Source of the DNA: Ruminococcus flavefaciens
GTDB lineage: Bacteria; Bacillota; Clostridia; Oscillospirales; Ruminococcaceae
Length of the DNA stretch: 35,833 bases
NCBI GenBank assembly: GCA_902766595.1
Contig: CACXEJ010000024.1
Span: 1-35,833 of the forward strand
Direction of reading: 5' to 3'
The position numbers were made by a program, and so were the translations under genes. This document shows, piece by piece, positions 22,337 to 30,182 of this stretch. Numbering within the stretch: position 1 is the stretch's first letter; every line of letters begins with the position of its first letter. The notes beneath the pieces were generated by a model. The model had not been told where the DNA came from, searched no databases, and saw only the letters and a program-made list of their open reading frames with translations.

Positions 22337-23581
22337 TTATTCTTCAGAAATGAGATCGTCCGGGAGTTCAGCGGCTTCGATCTTGCTGAGCTTGCGGTTG
22401 ATCTGACGTGTGCGGACTCCGACGAGCTTTTCGAGATCGTCATCGACCTTTTTGATGTGCTTCTGAGTATCCTCGAGGACCTTGCTGAAATTGAGAAATT
22501 CAGTCTTTACGGCACCGAGTATCTCCCAGACCTGACTGCTCTTCTTCTGTATAGCAAGCGTCCGGAAGCCCATTTGCAGCGAATTGAGCATAGCCGCCAT
22601 AGTTGACGGACCTGTCACATTTATGTTGTAGTCGCGCTGGAGGACTTCTATTAGACCGCTGTTCACGACCTCCGAGTAGAGCCCCTCGAACGGCAGGAAC
22701 ATTATGCCGAAGTTGGTAGTGTAGGGCGGTTCAACGTATTTTTCGCGAATGTCCTTGGCGCACTTCTTAACGACTGCGGCAAGCTGTTTCTTGGCATTTG
22801 CAACTGCTTCGCTGTCACCCGAGTCGTAAGCGTCCTGAAGAGCCGTGTATGTATCTCCCGGGAACTTCGAGTCGATCGGGAGGTAAACGCATTTTCCGTC
22901 ATCGCCGCCCGGGAGACGGACTGCGAATTCGACGCGGTTGGTGCTGTTTGGGATCGTGGGGACTTCGCGTTCGTACTGTTCCGGAGCGAGAATGTCCTCG
23001 AGTATGGCTCCGAGCTGTATCTCACCGAGAATACCGCGGTTCTTGACGTTTGAGAGCACCTTTTTGAGATCGCCCACGCCGGAAGCAATGGACTGCATCT
23101 CGCCGAGCCCCTTGTAGACCTGTTCGAGTCTTTCGCTGACGAGCTTGAACGACTCGTTCATTTTGCTCTCGAGCTTTTCATTGACCGTGGTCTGGATAGC
23201 GTCGAGCTTCTTTGTATTTTCGTCCTGCATACTTGCAAGGTGACGGGACATATTCGCGCGTATCGCCTCGAGTTTTTCCTCGTTGTGGCTCTCAAGAGTC
23301 TTGAAGCGGTTTTCGAGGACAGTCAGCTGAGCGTTCACGGCATCGCCGGAAGCCTTCTGATTTGAACTCAGCATATCGCCGAGGTTCTTGACGCTGAGCT
23401 GAACGTTTGAGGTTATCTCGGAACGCAGCTGGCGGTCAGCGGCTTCATTTTCAGTTCTGATACTGTCAGCGAGCTTTCGCAGCTCCTCGCTCATATCCGG
23501 AGCGCTGATGCCGGTACGGAGAAGCAGTATCACGAGGAGAATCAGGATAGCTATTCCTATTGCAATGATGAGTATATCCAT
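22337..23581 (-). CDS. rmuC: DNA recombination protein RmuC
   Basis: A 414-residue protein. An N-terminal membrane anchor lies at about residues 3-21, then a long coiled coil near 30-150, then the RmuC nuclease-like domain with patterns GILGEIQLGAILEDIL, VEFAVRLPG, PIDSKFPGD and FLPFEGLYSEV. RmuC limits inversions at short inverted repeats; the domain resembles restriction-endonuclease-fold proteins. I use the ATG at 23581 because GAGGTG (23588-23593) lies 6 nt before it; a GTG at 23590 is inside that ribosome site. The ribosome site overlaps the stop of the upstream methyltransferase gene, so the two are coupled. Confidence 0.94.
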   Translation of the reverse strand: MDILIIAIGIAILILLVILLLRTGISAPDMSEELRKLADSIRTENEAADRQLRSEITSNVQLSVKNLGDMLSSNQKASGDAVNAQLTVLENRFKTLESHNEEKLEAIRANMSRHLASMQDENTKKLDAIQTTVNEKLESKMNESFKLVSERLEQVYKGLGEMQSIASGVGDLKKVLSNVKNRGILGEIQLGAILEDILAPEQYEREVPTIPNSTNRVEFAVRLPGGDDGKCVYLPIDSKFPGDTYTALQDAYDSGDSEAVANAKKQLAAVVKKCAKDIREKYVEPPYTTNFGIMFLPFEGLYSEVVNSGLIEVLQRDYNINVTGPSTMAAMLNSLQMGFRTLAIQKKSSQVWEILGAVKTEFLNFSKVLEDTQKHIKKVDDDLEKLVGVRTRQINRKLSKIEAAELPDDLISEE

Positions 23582-23591
23582 AGCTGCCACC

Positions 23592-24707
23592 TCAGAAGTA
23601 CATATAGAGCTGGCACTTTATCATACCATTGTAGAGCTTGCGTCTCTTGCGCGCTTTTTCGCCGAAGAACTGCTCAAACTGCTCGTGAGGGGAGATGACA
23701 TAGGTCTGACGGCTGCCGCCCTTGCCGAGGACCCTTCCCATTTTCTTGTATATGTCCTCGGCCTCGCGTAGCTCAAGGAGTCTTTCGCCGTAGGGAGGAT
23801 TGCAGATAACAATTGAGTTTTCGGGCTGACGGAACGAGGTTATGTCAGCCTGTTCGATAGTCACGCGCGATTTGATGCCAGCCTTGTGAGCGTTGTCAAG
23901 AGCAAGCGCAACTGCTGCATCGTCAATATCAAAGCCGATACCGTGAAATTCAGCGGAACGGTCAACGTTCTCGATAGCACGGCTGCGTTCCTCACGCCAT
24001 ATCTCGGGCTTGAAGCAGGACCACTTTTCAGCAGCAAAGCGCCTGTTTATGCCGGGAGCGATACGAAGCGCTCTCAGTGCGGACTCAATGAGGATAGTAC
24101 CGCTTCCGCAGAACGGATCGCACACGACTGAGTCCGGACGGACTTTTGCGAGGGCGATTATACCGGCTGCGAGGGTTTCCTTGATCGGAGCAGCGTTGGA
24201 ATTGCGCCTGTATCCGCGCTTATGGAGACCGGTGCCGCTCGTGTCGAGGTATATCGTAACGATATCCTTGAGTATGCTGAACTTTATCTGCACGGTCGGA
24301 CCGGTCTCATCGAACCAGCTTATGCCGTACTTGGCTTTAAGGCGTTCAACGGCAGCCTTTTTAATGATAGACTGGCAGTCCGGAACGCTGTGAAGAGCTG
24401 AATTCAGCGAATATCCCTTAACGGGGAATGCGTCAGTAGGGGCGATATAGCGTTCGAGCTCGATCGCTCTTACGCCCTGAAAGAGCTCCTCAAAGGACTC
24501 GGCTCTGAATTCGATGAGTTCGATGAGGACTCTTTCTGCCGTAGAAAGGCAGAGATTTGCCCTTGCGAGGACGTTTGCATCGCCGGTGAAGCTGATCTTT
24601 CCGTCGCTGACTTTCAGATCAGTACCGCCGATCTTCATTATTTCAAATTTCAGTACGCTTTCCAGCCCGAAGTGGCAGGGACAGCATAGTCTCATTGTGT
24701 CGTTCAA
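23592..24707 (-). CDS. RlmL-like THUMP-domain RNA N2-guanine methyltransferase
   Basis: A 371-residue class I methyltransferase with an N-terminal ferredoxin-like/THUMP part (residues about 1-160), the linker pattern GLHKRGYR, the SAM-binding DPFCGSGTILIE near 199-210, and the catalytic NPPYGERL near 310-317. This is the UPF0020/RlmL family (YpsC in Bacillus), which modifies guanine in 23S rRNA. Start is taken as TTG at 24705-24707 because AGGTGA lies 4-5 nt upstream; an in-frame ATG at 24695 would be about 18 nt away. It follows the penicillin-binding protein gene by 14 nt. Confidence 0.9.
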   Translation of the reverse strand: MNDTMRLCCPCHFGLESVLKFEIMKIGGTDLKVSDGKISFTGDANVLARANLCLSTAERVLIELIEFRAESFEELFQGVRAIELERYIAPTDAFPVKGYSLNSALHSVPDCQSIIKKAAVERLKAKYGISWFDETGPTVQIKFSILKDIVTIYLDTSGTGLHKRGYRRNSNAAPIKETLAAGIIALAKVRPDSVVCDPFCGSGTILIESALRALRIAPGINRRFAAEKWSCFKPEIWREERSRAIENVDRSAEFHGIGFDIDDAAVALALDNAHKAGIKSRVTIEQADITSFRQPENSIVICNPPYGERLLELREAEDIYKKMGRVLGKGGSRQTYVISPHEQFEQFFGEKARKRRKLYNGMIKCQLYMYF

Positions 24708-24721
24708 AATATCACCTTTAA

Positions 24722-27472
24722 TTATTCATTGCCACCGGCAGCTTCACCACCGCCGGCATTTCCACCAGCTTCACCGCCGCCGGCAGCTTCACCGCCGCCG
24801 GCAGCTTCACCGCCGCCAGCATTTCCGCCAGCAGCTTCACCGCCGCCAGCATTTCCGCCGGCATCACCGCCGCCGGCATTTCCGCCAGCATCGCCGCCAC
24901 CGGCAGCTTCACCGCCGCCGGCAGCTTCACCGCCGCCGGCAGCTTCACCGCCGCCGGCAGCTTCACCGCCGCCGGCAGCTTCACCGCCGCCGGCATTTCC
25001 ACCGGCATCGCCGCCGCCAGCAGCTTCTCCGCCGCCGGCATTTCCACCGGCATCGCCGCCGCCAGCAGCTTCTCCGCCGCCGCCATTGTCGCCGCCTTCT
25101 TCTCCGCCTTCGCCTTCAGGAGGAGCAACATAGTGACCGCCGTTGCAGGTAGGAGCGTTGTCTGACTTCCAGTAGCCGACCATTCCGTGAGGACAGCCCT
25201 GATTTGCTATCATACCTGAAGCTGAACACATAGGAGCTTCTATAACTGTCTTTACCTTGTCGAAGTCCTTATCGGTATCCATAAACTGCGTATCAGCATA
25301 TTCTCCGATGATGTTGTACCATACCAGAGGAGACTGGAGGTTGTGAGGGAGCTGAACTCCGTCGATGTTTCTGTCGTATCCGATAGTGACGCCGCTTACG
25401 AAGTCTCTTGTGAGTCCGACGAATGCGAGGTCCCACCAGTTCTCGGTAGTACCTGTCTTACCGACAACTACCTTGTTGTTGAGCTTTAAGCGCGAAGCAG
25501 TACCGCCGTCAACAACGGTCTTCATCATACGGTTCATTACCCAAGCCGTCTCCGGGGACATAGCTTCACGGGCATTGCCGTCGTTGGTGTAGATGACCTG
25601 CTGATTAGCGTCCTCGATCTTGGTGATGATGTGAGCTTCGCTGTAAATACCCTCGTTTCCGTAGGGAATATAAGCGTTTACGAGGTTTTCAAGAGTAAGA
25701 CCGTGACGGAGCTGACCGATCGAAAGAGGTGAAGGACTCATATCGTGGTCGGGATCCATTCTCAGTCCGAGCTTTTCAGTTGAGAATTTGTAAACAGTTT
25801 CCTCGCCGCACATTTTTACGAGCTGAGCGGAGGCTGTATTTACTGAATTCTGGAGGAAGTAGTAGAGCGGATGTGAACCGCCTGTCGGTGTGCCGTCGTA
25901 GTTGTCAGGCCACGGTTTTCCGTCAAAGACATACGGAGCCTTATCCTGGAGGATAGTACCCCAGTGGACCTTGTTGTTCTCGATCGCGCAGCCGTAGCCG
26001 GCTACCGGTTTGATAGTCGAACCTACCGGACGCGGCTCGTAGTCGGCGTAGTTGGTAACGAGGGAGTCCTTCTTCTCGCCCCACTGTCCGACGATAGCAC
26101 GGACGGAGCCGTCGTAGTTGAGGGCAACAAAGCCGACGTGAGGCTTGAATTCCTCGTTTTCGCCGTCGTTGTCGAGGTCAACGTATCTTGTAACTGAACC
26201 AACGTCGAGGAGGTTGCCGAGGTCAAGAAACTTCTCGGTTACATATTCCTGCATCTTGTGGTCAATGGAGGTGTATACCTTGTAGCCGCCCTTGTTTATG
26301 CGCTTGAGAGCTTCGTTGTCGTCGTCGATCTCGTACATATTCTTCATAATTCTGAAGAATTCGTGGTAAACTGCATCGACCTCCCAGCTGTTTGCCTTGT
26401 CCTTTTCGATGAGGTCCTCGGCAGTTGTTTCCGGGTGGAGCTTCTTGTACTCGTCGGAGTCAGCGTAGATGAGGGGAGCGTTGCGGTATTCCTGATACTG
26501 GTCGTAGGTGATAGCGCCGTTGTCGTAGAGCTTGTAGAGAACGTACTTCTGACGTTCACGGTTAACGTCTCTGCCGCTGACCTTTTCGCCGTACTTATTC
26601 ACATATTCGGTGAAAGGACCGTACTCCTCGGGGCTCTTCGGGATAGCAGCGAGAACAGCCGCTTCGGGAGTTGTAAGGTTCTCGACGTTCTTTCCGAAGT
26701 ATTTGAGGGAAGCGAGCTGTATGCCGTTTACAGCGCCTCCGAAGCCGATGTAGTTGAGGTATTCCTCAAGGATCTCGTCCTTGGTGTAGGTCTTTTCGAG
26801 CTGCATCGCGGAGAATATCTCACGGATCTTACGCTGAGGCGAGTGCTCATCGTCGCCGGTGATATTCTTTATGAGCTGCTGAGTGATAGTCGAACCACCC
26901 TGCTCGGTATCGTAGATGTGCATAAACATATTTACGAAGGCAGAGAATGTACGCTTGTAGTCAACACCGTCGTGGGTATAGAAACGCTCGTCCTCGGTGT
27001 AGACGAAAGCGTCGCGGACGTGCTGGGGTATCTTGTCGATAGTGACAGGGATACGCTGGACGCCGTTCTTGACACGGTGGATGACCTTGAGCTTTTCTTC
27101 GCCGTTCTCATCAGTTTCGGTCGTGTAGAAATAGGTATCGCTTCCGGCTTCGAGGTCTTGGAGGGTTATGCTCGTGGAGTCCTCCATAAAGTCAAGGACG
27201 TAGACCGTCAGAGCGGTTGCAACGATAGTGCTCGTGATGATGATGACGAGTAGCAGGGAGAGCATCGTGGTAGCGACCACTGCAAAGAGCTTCTTCAGTA
27301 TCACGAGAGCCTTGTTCTTTTGCTTCTTGGGCGGTCTCGGAGCAGTCCTTACCTGACGGTAAGGCTGCGGAGCGCTGCCGGGGCGTTCCGGGTAAGGCGG
27401 ACGGCTGCCGTTGTCGCGGCGCGTCGCCTGATCTGATCGATTGTGCGGCATATCAAAATTATTATCGTTCAT
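24722..27472 (-). CDS. Class A penicillin-binding protein with Gly/Ala/Glu-rich repeat tail
   Basis: A 916-residue bifunctional peptidoglycan synthase. Residues 1-57 are a polar, Pro/Arg-rich cytoplasmic tail; one membrane anchor spans about 58-94. The GT51 glycosyltransferase domain has EDERFYTHDG (catalytic E160) and GGSTITQQLIKN. The transpeptidase has GSTIKP (active Ser near 484), SVN, and KTGTTENWW near 670. From about residue 783 a 134-residue extracellular tail follows, made almost only of Gly, Ala, Glu, Asp and Asn in GGGEAA and GGDAGGNA units. Short Gly- or Asn-rich PBP tails are known, but this length and regularity stand out. The best ribosome-site match (27508-27515) is 35 nt from the ATG, with a hairpin between. 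First gene of a likely PBP-rlmL-rmuC operon. Confidence 0.95.
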   Translation of the reverse strand: MNDNNFDMPHNRSDQATRRDNGSRPPYPERPGSAPQPYRQVRTAPRPPKKQKNKALVILKKLFAVVATTMLSLLLVIIITSTIVATALTVYVLDFMEDSTSITLQDLEAGSDTYFYTTETDENGEEKLKVIHRVKNGVQRIPVTIDKIPQHVRDAFVYTEDERFYTHDGVDYKRTFSAFVNMFMHIYDTEQGGSTITQQLIKNITGDDEHSPQRKIREIFSAMQLEKTYTKDEILEEYLNYIGFGGAVNGIQLASLKYFGKNVENLTTPEAAVLAAIPKSPEEYGPFTEYVNKYGEKVSGRDVNRERQKYVLYKLYDNGAITYDQYQEYRNAPLIYADSDEYKKLHPETTAEDLIEKDKANSWEVDAVYHEFFRIMKNMYEIDDDNEALKRINKGGYKVYTSIDHKMQEYVTEKFLDLGNLLDVGSVTRYVDLDNDGENEEFKPHVGFVALNYDGSVRAIVGQWGEKKDSLVTNYADYEPRPVGSTIKPVAGYGCAIENNKVHWGTILQDKAPYVFDGKPWPDNYDGTPTGGSHPLYYFLQNSVNTASAQLVKMCGEETVYKFSTEKLGLRMDPDHDMSPSPLSIGQLRHGLTLENLVNAYIPYGNEGIYSEAHIITKIEDANQQVIYTNDGNAREAMSPETAWVMNRMMKTVVDGGTASRLKLNNKVVVGKTGTTENWWDLAFVGLTRDFVSGVTIGYDRNIDGVQLPHNLQSPLVWYNIIGEYADTQFMDTDKDFDKVKTVIEAPMCSASGMIANQGCPHGMVGYWKSDNAPTCNGGHYVAPPEGEGGEEGGDNGGGGEAAGGGDAGGNAGGGEAAGGGDAGGNAGGGEAAGGGEAAGGGEAAGGGEAAGGGEAAGGGDAGGNAGGGDAGGNAGGGEAAGGNAGGGEAAGGGEAAGGGEAGGNAGGGEAAGGNE
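24735..25110 (-). repeat. 18-bp based tandem repeat encoding the PBP tail
   Basis: About 375 bp of imperfect tandem units built from a GGTGAAGCTGCCGGCGGC-type 18-mer (encoding GEAAGG) alternating with GGNAGG and GGDAGG variants. Units are multiples of 3 bp, so copy-number change keeps frame. No frame on either strand meets many stops across the array, which is why several antisense open frames appear there; these are not genes. Confidence 0.9.
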
Positions 27473-27545
27473 TGTACAAGAGTACCGTTCTCAGTGGAAC
27501 GGCGCAGCTCCTTTCAAAGATTTTTCAGACAATTATACAACTTAC

Positions 27546-27574
27546 ATTATATCACATTTCACCGGAGATGTTAA
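27546..27574 (-). promoter_or_regulatory. Promoter of the penicillin-binding protein operon
   Basis: Minus strand TTAACA (27569-27574), 17 nt, TATAAT (27546-27551), leaving a leader of about 65 nt with the hairpin CCGTTC/GAACGG (27485-27490 with 27497-27502). Confidence 0.78.
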
Positions 27575-27660
27575 GCGTTTTTTTTAAAACCGTCATATTG
27601 TATAATATAGGGAAAAACGGAGATAATAAATAAGACGTTTCGACAACAGAGGTGAGAAAA

Positions 27661-27999
27661 ATGAGAAACAGAATGGGTTTGAAGCTGTTCCTGACGCTGT
27701 TCACGGCATTTTCGGCTTCGGCGGTAATAATGATATGCTCGCTCGGGCAGAGCAACCGTGAAATGCGCATCGAAAACAGGACGGCAGCTGCGGAGAGCAG
27801 CCGGAATACCTATCCGTATACCGTAAGGGAATACAGCGGCAGGATAGGCGTTTTCCGTACCGGTAAGAGCGAGCCGTATATGTACATCGACGCAGATATG
27901 TCGCTGCTGCCGGAGCTCGACCGCCGTAACCTTTCCGAGGGGATCAGCTTTTCGACAGAAGCGGAGCTGAAAAGCTACATCGCGGATATTACTTCTTGA
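27661..27999 (+). CDS. Small membrane-anchored protein with BofC C-terminal-like domain
   Basis: A 112-residue protein. A basic N-terminus and one hydrophobic segment (about 8-27) act as anchor or signal. The C-terminal half (YTVREYSGRIGVFRTG, then DMSLLPELDRRNLSEGISF, then TEAELKSYIAD) matches the BofC C-terminal-type domain found in many short clostridial proteins: a YxVREYxGxIxVF strand pair followed by LPxxDRxxLxxGI. BofC itself controls sigma-K processing in Bacillus spores; whether these short forms do so is unknown. Start at ATG 27661 because GAGGTGA lies just before it; an in-frame GTG at 27652 is within that site. A TATAAT lies at 27601-27606 with no good -35. Its end overlaps the convergent flavin reductase by 11 nt. 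Confidence 0.7.
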   Translation: MRNRMGLKLFLTLFTAFSASAVIMICSLGQSNREMRIENRTAAAESSRNTYPYTVREYSGRIGVFRTGKSEPYMYIDADMSLLPELDRRNLSEGISFSTEAELKSYIADITS

Positions 28000-28594
28000 C
28001 GGCGCCCTTTTTCGGCGGCTGAGGATGGTGCTTTTTCTTTTTGCGCACCGAGAAGCCGAAGTCGCCGAGCTTTCTGCCGAGGGCGAAGTATTCGCCGTGA
28101 GCGTAAGCCATAAGTCCGCACTGCTGGAGGTTGAGCTTGCCCTTGCTGTCGATGAAGCGTTCATCGGCGTCGATACCGACTATCTCCGCAAGGAACATCG
28201 TGTGTGAGCCGAGGAGCTTCGACTCCGTAACACGGCACTCGAGACTGACGGGACACTCCTCGATAAGCGGAGCGCTGACCTCGTGAGCCGGAGCTGCGTG
28301 CAGACCGCAGACCTTGAATTTATCGGTATCCTTACCGCTCTTTACGCCGCAGAAGTCGGTAGTCCGGCACATAGCGGAGGTAGTGAGGTTTATGACGAAT
28401 TCGCCGCTGTTCTTGATTATATCGTGCGAAAAACGCTCGGGGCGGACTGATATATAGGTCATAGCAGGACGGGTGCAGACGATGCCTGTCCAGCCAATCG
28501 TGAGGACGTTCGGGGAGTCAACTGTGCCGCAGGAAACGAGTGCGGCAGGAACGGGCGCAAGGAGCGCGCTGCCCTTCCAGAATTGTTTAGCCAT
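27989..28594 (-). CDS. Flavin reductase / flavoredoxin family protein
   Basis: A 201-residue FMN-binding split-barrel protein. The N-terminal pattern PVPAALVSCGTVDSPNVLTIGW, TYISVRPERFSHDII and GEFVINL identify the flavoredoxin-like flavin reductase group that binds FMN and moves electrons from NAD(P)H or ferredoxin partners. The C-terminus is a short basic, His/Lys/Pro-rich tail (KKKKHHPQPPKKGAVKK), unusual for the family and possibly unstructured. Ribosome site AGGTGA is close to the ATG and a good promoter lies upstream. Convergent overlap of 11 nt with the BofC-like gene, without a visible terminator. Confidence 0.9.
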   Translation of the reverse strand: MAKQFWKGSALLAPVPAALVSCGTVDSPNVLTIGWTGIVCTRPAMTYISVRPERFSHDIIKNSGEFVINLTTSAMCRTTDFCGVKSGKDTDKFKVCGLHAAPAHEVSAPLIEECPVSLECRVTESKLLGSHTMFLAEIVGIDADERFIDSKGKLNLQQCGLMAYAHGEYFALGRKLGDFGFSVRKKKKHHPQPPKKGAVKK

Positions 28595-28626
28595 ACATTC
28601 ACCTGATTTCAGAAAAATACACTGTT

Positions 28627-28655
28627 ATTATACCATTTTCGGGCTGGTTTTTCAA
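28627..28655 (-). promoter_or_regulatory. Promoter of the flavin reductase gene
   Basis: Minus strand TTGAAA (28650-28655), 17 nt, TATAAT (28627-28632), about 32 nt before the start codon. Confidence 0.8.
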
Positions 28656-28680
28656 GTGTTTCCGGCTGTAAACGCGGTGT

Positions 28681-28697
28681 GCGGAAAAATTTTCCGC
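28681..28697. promoter_or_regulatory. Perfect palindrome in the spoIIA upstream region, candidate operator
   Basis: GCGGAAAA-A-TTTTCCGC, two perfect 8-bp arms around one central base, in the gap between the divergent flavin reductase and spoIIA genes. A near match to a Spo0A box (TGTCGGA on the minus strand, 28709-28715; consensus TGTCGAA) lies 11 bp further. A clear sigma-H promoter for spoIIA is not visible to me. Confidence 0.4.
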
Positions 28698-28772
28698 AGC
28701 CGACCGTATCCGACAGTTTTTGCGGAAGCAGGGTGGTAATATAGACTCAGTGAAAGAAACGGAGGTCAAATT

Positions 28773-29078
28773 ATGAAGGTAGATATAAGCTCTGACCGCG
28801 GAGCGGCAGTTGCCGTGCTCAGCGGAGAGATAGATCATCATAATGCAAAGTCGGTGCGCGAGGAGCTCGACCGCTACATAATTGCCGCACAACCACGGTC
28901 GCTGGCGATAGATATGGGCAGGATAACGTTTATGGACAGCTCCGGCATAGGGCTTATTATGGGGCGCAGCAAGCTGATGAAGGAGTGCGGCGGCATACTC
29001 GAGGTGCGCAATCCGCAGCCTTACATCAGGCGCGTTTTGAAGCTGTCCGGCATTGAGCGCATAGTAAAAGTCAATTGA
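28773..29078 (+). CDS. spoIIAA: Anti-sigma F factor antagonist SpoIIAA (STAS domain)
   Basis: A 101-residue single STAS domain. The phosphorylatable serine lies in MDSSGIGLIMGR near residue 56-57. Unphosphorylated SpoIIAA binds SpoIIAB and frees sigma F in the forespore. ACGGAGG precedes the ATG. First gene of a three-gene operon in the canonical spoIIA order, which settles the assignment over a generic STAS protein. Confidence 0.93.
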   Translation: MKVDISSDRGAAVAVLSGEIDHHNAKSVREELDRYIIAAQPRSLAIDMGRITFMDSSGIGLIMGRSKLMKECGGILEVRNPQPYIRRVLKLSGIERIVKVN

Positions 29079-29096
29079 GGTCACAAGGAGGAGAAT

Positions 29097-29534
29097 ATGG
29101 AAGTAGTCAATTCGATAAAATTCACGATGCCGTCGCTGTCGGTGAACGAGAGTGCGGCAAGGGCGGTGGTATCGTCGTTCCTGATACAGACAGATCCTAC
29201 CGTCGAGGAGCTTTCCGACATACGCACAGCGGTCTCGGAAGCCGTTACGAACGCAGTCGTCCACGCATACCGCGGAACTTCAGGTATGATCGAGCTGACG
29301 GTCAAGCTGCTCAGGGACCGCGAGATATACATAAGAGTCAAGGACCGCGGCTGCGGTATCCCGGACATAAGTCAGGCTATGGAGCCGCTTTTCACAACGG
29401 CTCCTGAGGAGGAGCGCTCCGGTCTCGGATTCTCGGTGATGCAGTCGTTTATGGACAAGCTCTCGGTCAGGAGCGCTGAGGGCAAGGGCACGACCGTGAC
29501 TATGCGCAAGAGGCTCGCACCGAATGGAAACTGA
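29097..29534 (+). CDS. spoIIAB: Anti-sigma F factor SpoIIAB (serine kinase)
   Basis: A 145-residue GHKL-fold anti-sigma kinase. N-box SEAVTNAVVHAY near 49-60, G1 box DRGCGIPD near 83-90, G2 box RSGLGFSVMQSF near 107-118. It binds sigma F and phosphorylates SpoIIAA. Strong AAGGAGGAG ribosome site. It overlaps sigF by 11 nt. Confidence 0.94.
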   Translation: MEVVNSIKFTMPSLSVNESAARAVVSSFLIQTDPTVEELSDIRTAVSEAVTNAVVHAYRGTSGMIELTVKLLRDREIYIRVKDRGCGIPDISQAMEPLFTTAPEEERSGLGFSVMQSFMDKLSVRSAEGKGTTVTMRKRLAPNGN

Positions 29535-30180
29535 GGTCAGATCGCCGTCTGCGGAGGAAAACCTCGGGCTCGTACACCTCTGCGCAAACAAATTCCGGGG
29601 ACGCGGCATCGAATACGACGACCTTTACTCCGCCGGCTGCATCGGGCTTATGAAGGCGGTCAGGGCGTTCGACACCGGACGAGGAGTGCGTTTCTCGACC
29701 TATGCCGTGCCTGTGATACTCGGCGAGATAAAGCGGCTTTTCCGTGACGGCGGCAGTATCCGTGTCAGCCGCAGTCTGAAGGAGCTCTCGGTGCGGATAC
29801 AGCGTATCTGCGAGGAATTCCGGCAAAAAAACGGCAGAGAACCAACTGTTTCAGAGCTTGCTGAGCTCTCCGGCGAGAGCGTGACTGACGTTGCGGAGGC
29901 GCTTTGCGTCTGTCAGCCGCTGCTTTCACTCACGTCCGGCGAGGACGAGGGGCAGATAGATGTTCCGACAGAAGCGCCTGACGAGGGGATAGTGGACGTG
30001 CTTGCACTGCGGCAGATAATGAGCCGGCTCGAACCGCGTGACAAGGCACTTCTTGAGCTGCGTTACTTCCGCGAGCTGACTCAGGCGAAAACAGCAAAGG
30101 CGCTCGGAATGACGCAGGTTCAGGTGTCAAGGCGCGAAAAAAAGCTCCTGACGCAGATGCGAAAGGAGCTGCTTGAGTAG
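29524..30180 (+). CDS. sigF: RNA polymerase sigma-F factor
   Basis: A 218-residue sigma factor with region 2 (NKFRGRGIEYDDLYSAGCIG then LMKAVRAFDTGRGVRFSTYA), region 3 and region 4 ending in a helix-turn-helix (LTQAKTAKALGMTQVQVSRRE). It directs early forespore transcription. It is shorter than Bacillus sigma F (about 255 residues), mainly at the N-terminus. The overlap with spoIIAB and the operon position identify it as sigma F rather than G or B. It ends 2 nt from the end of the convergent hemW gene, with no terminator between. Confidence 0.94.
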   Translation: METEVRSPSAEENLGLVHLCANKFRGRGIEYDDLYSAGCIGLMKAVRAFDTGRGVRFSTYAVPVILGEIKRLFRDGGSIRVSRSLKELSVRIQRICEEFRQKNGREPTVSELAELSGESVTDVAEALCVCQPLLSLTSGEDEGQIDVPTEAPDEGIVDVLALRQIMSRLEPRDKALLELRYFRELTQAKTAKALGMTQVQVSRREKKLLTQMRKELLE

Positions 30181-30182
30181 CA

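Noticed and set aside
24735-25110. CRISPR-like regular repeats
   Set aside because: Units are contiguous with no unique spacers, are multiples of 3 bp and lie in frame within a PBP gene.
24729-25133. Proline-rich or His/Arg-rich open frames antisense to the PBP tail
   Set aside because: They are other-frame readings of a stop-poor 18-bp repeat, with no ribosome site or promoter; the minus-strand PBP frame explains the DNA.
26258-27253. 331-codon open frame antisense to the PBP gene
   Set aside because: Shadow of a strongly coding, motif-rich gene; composition follows the opposite strand's codon positions and no ribosome site fits.
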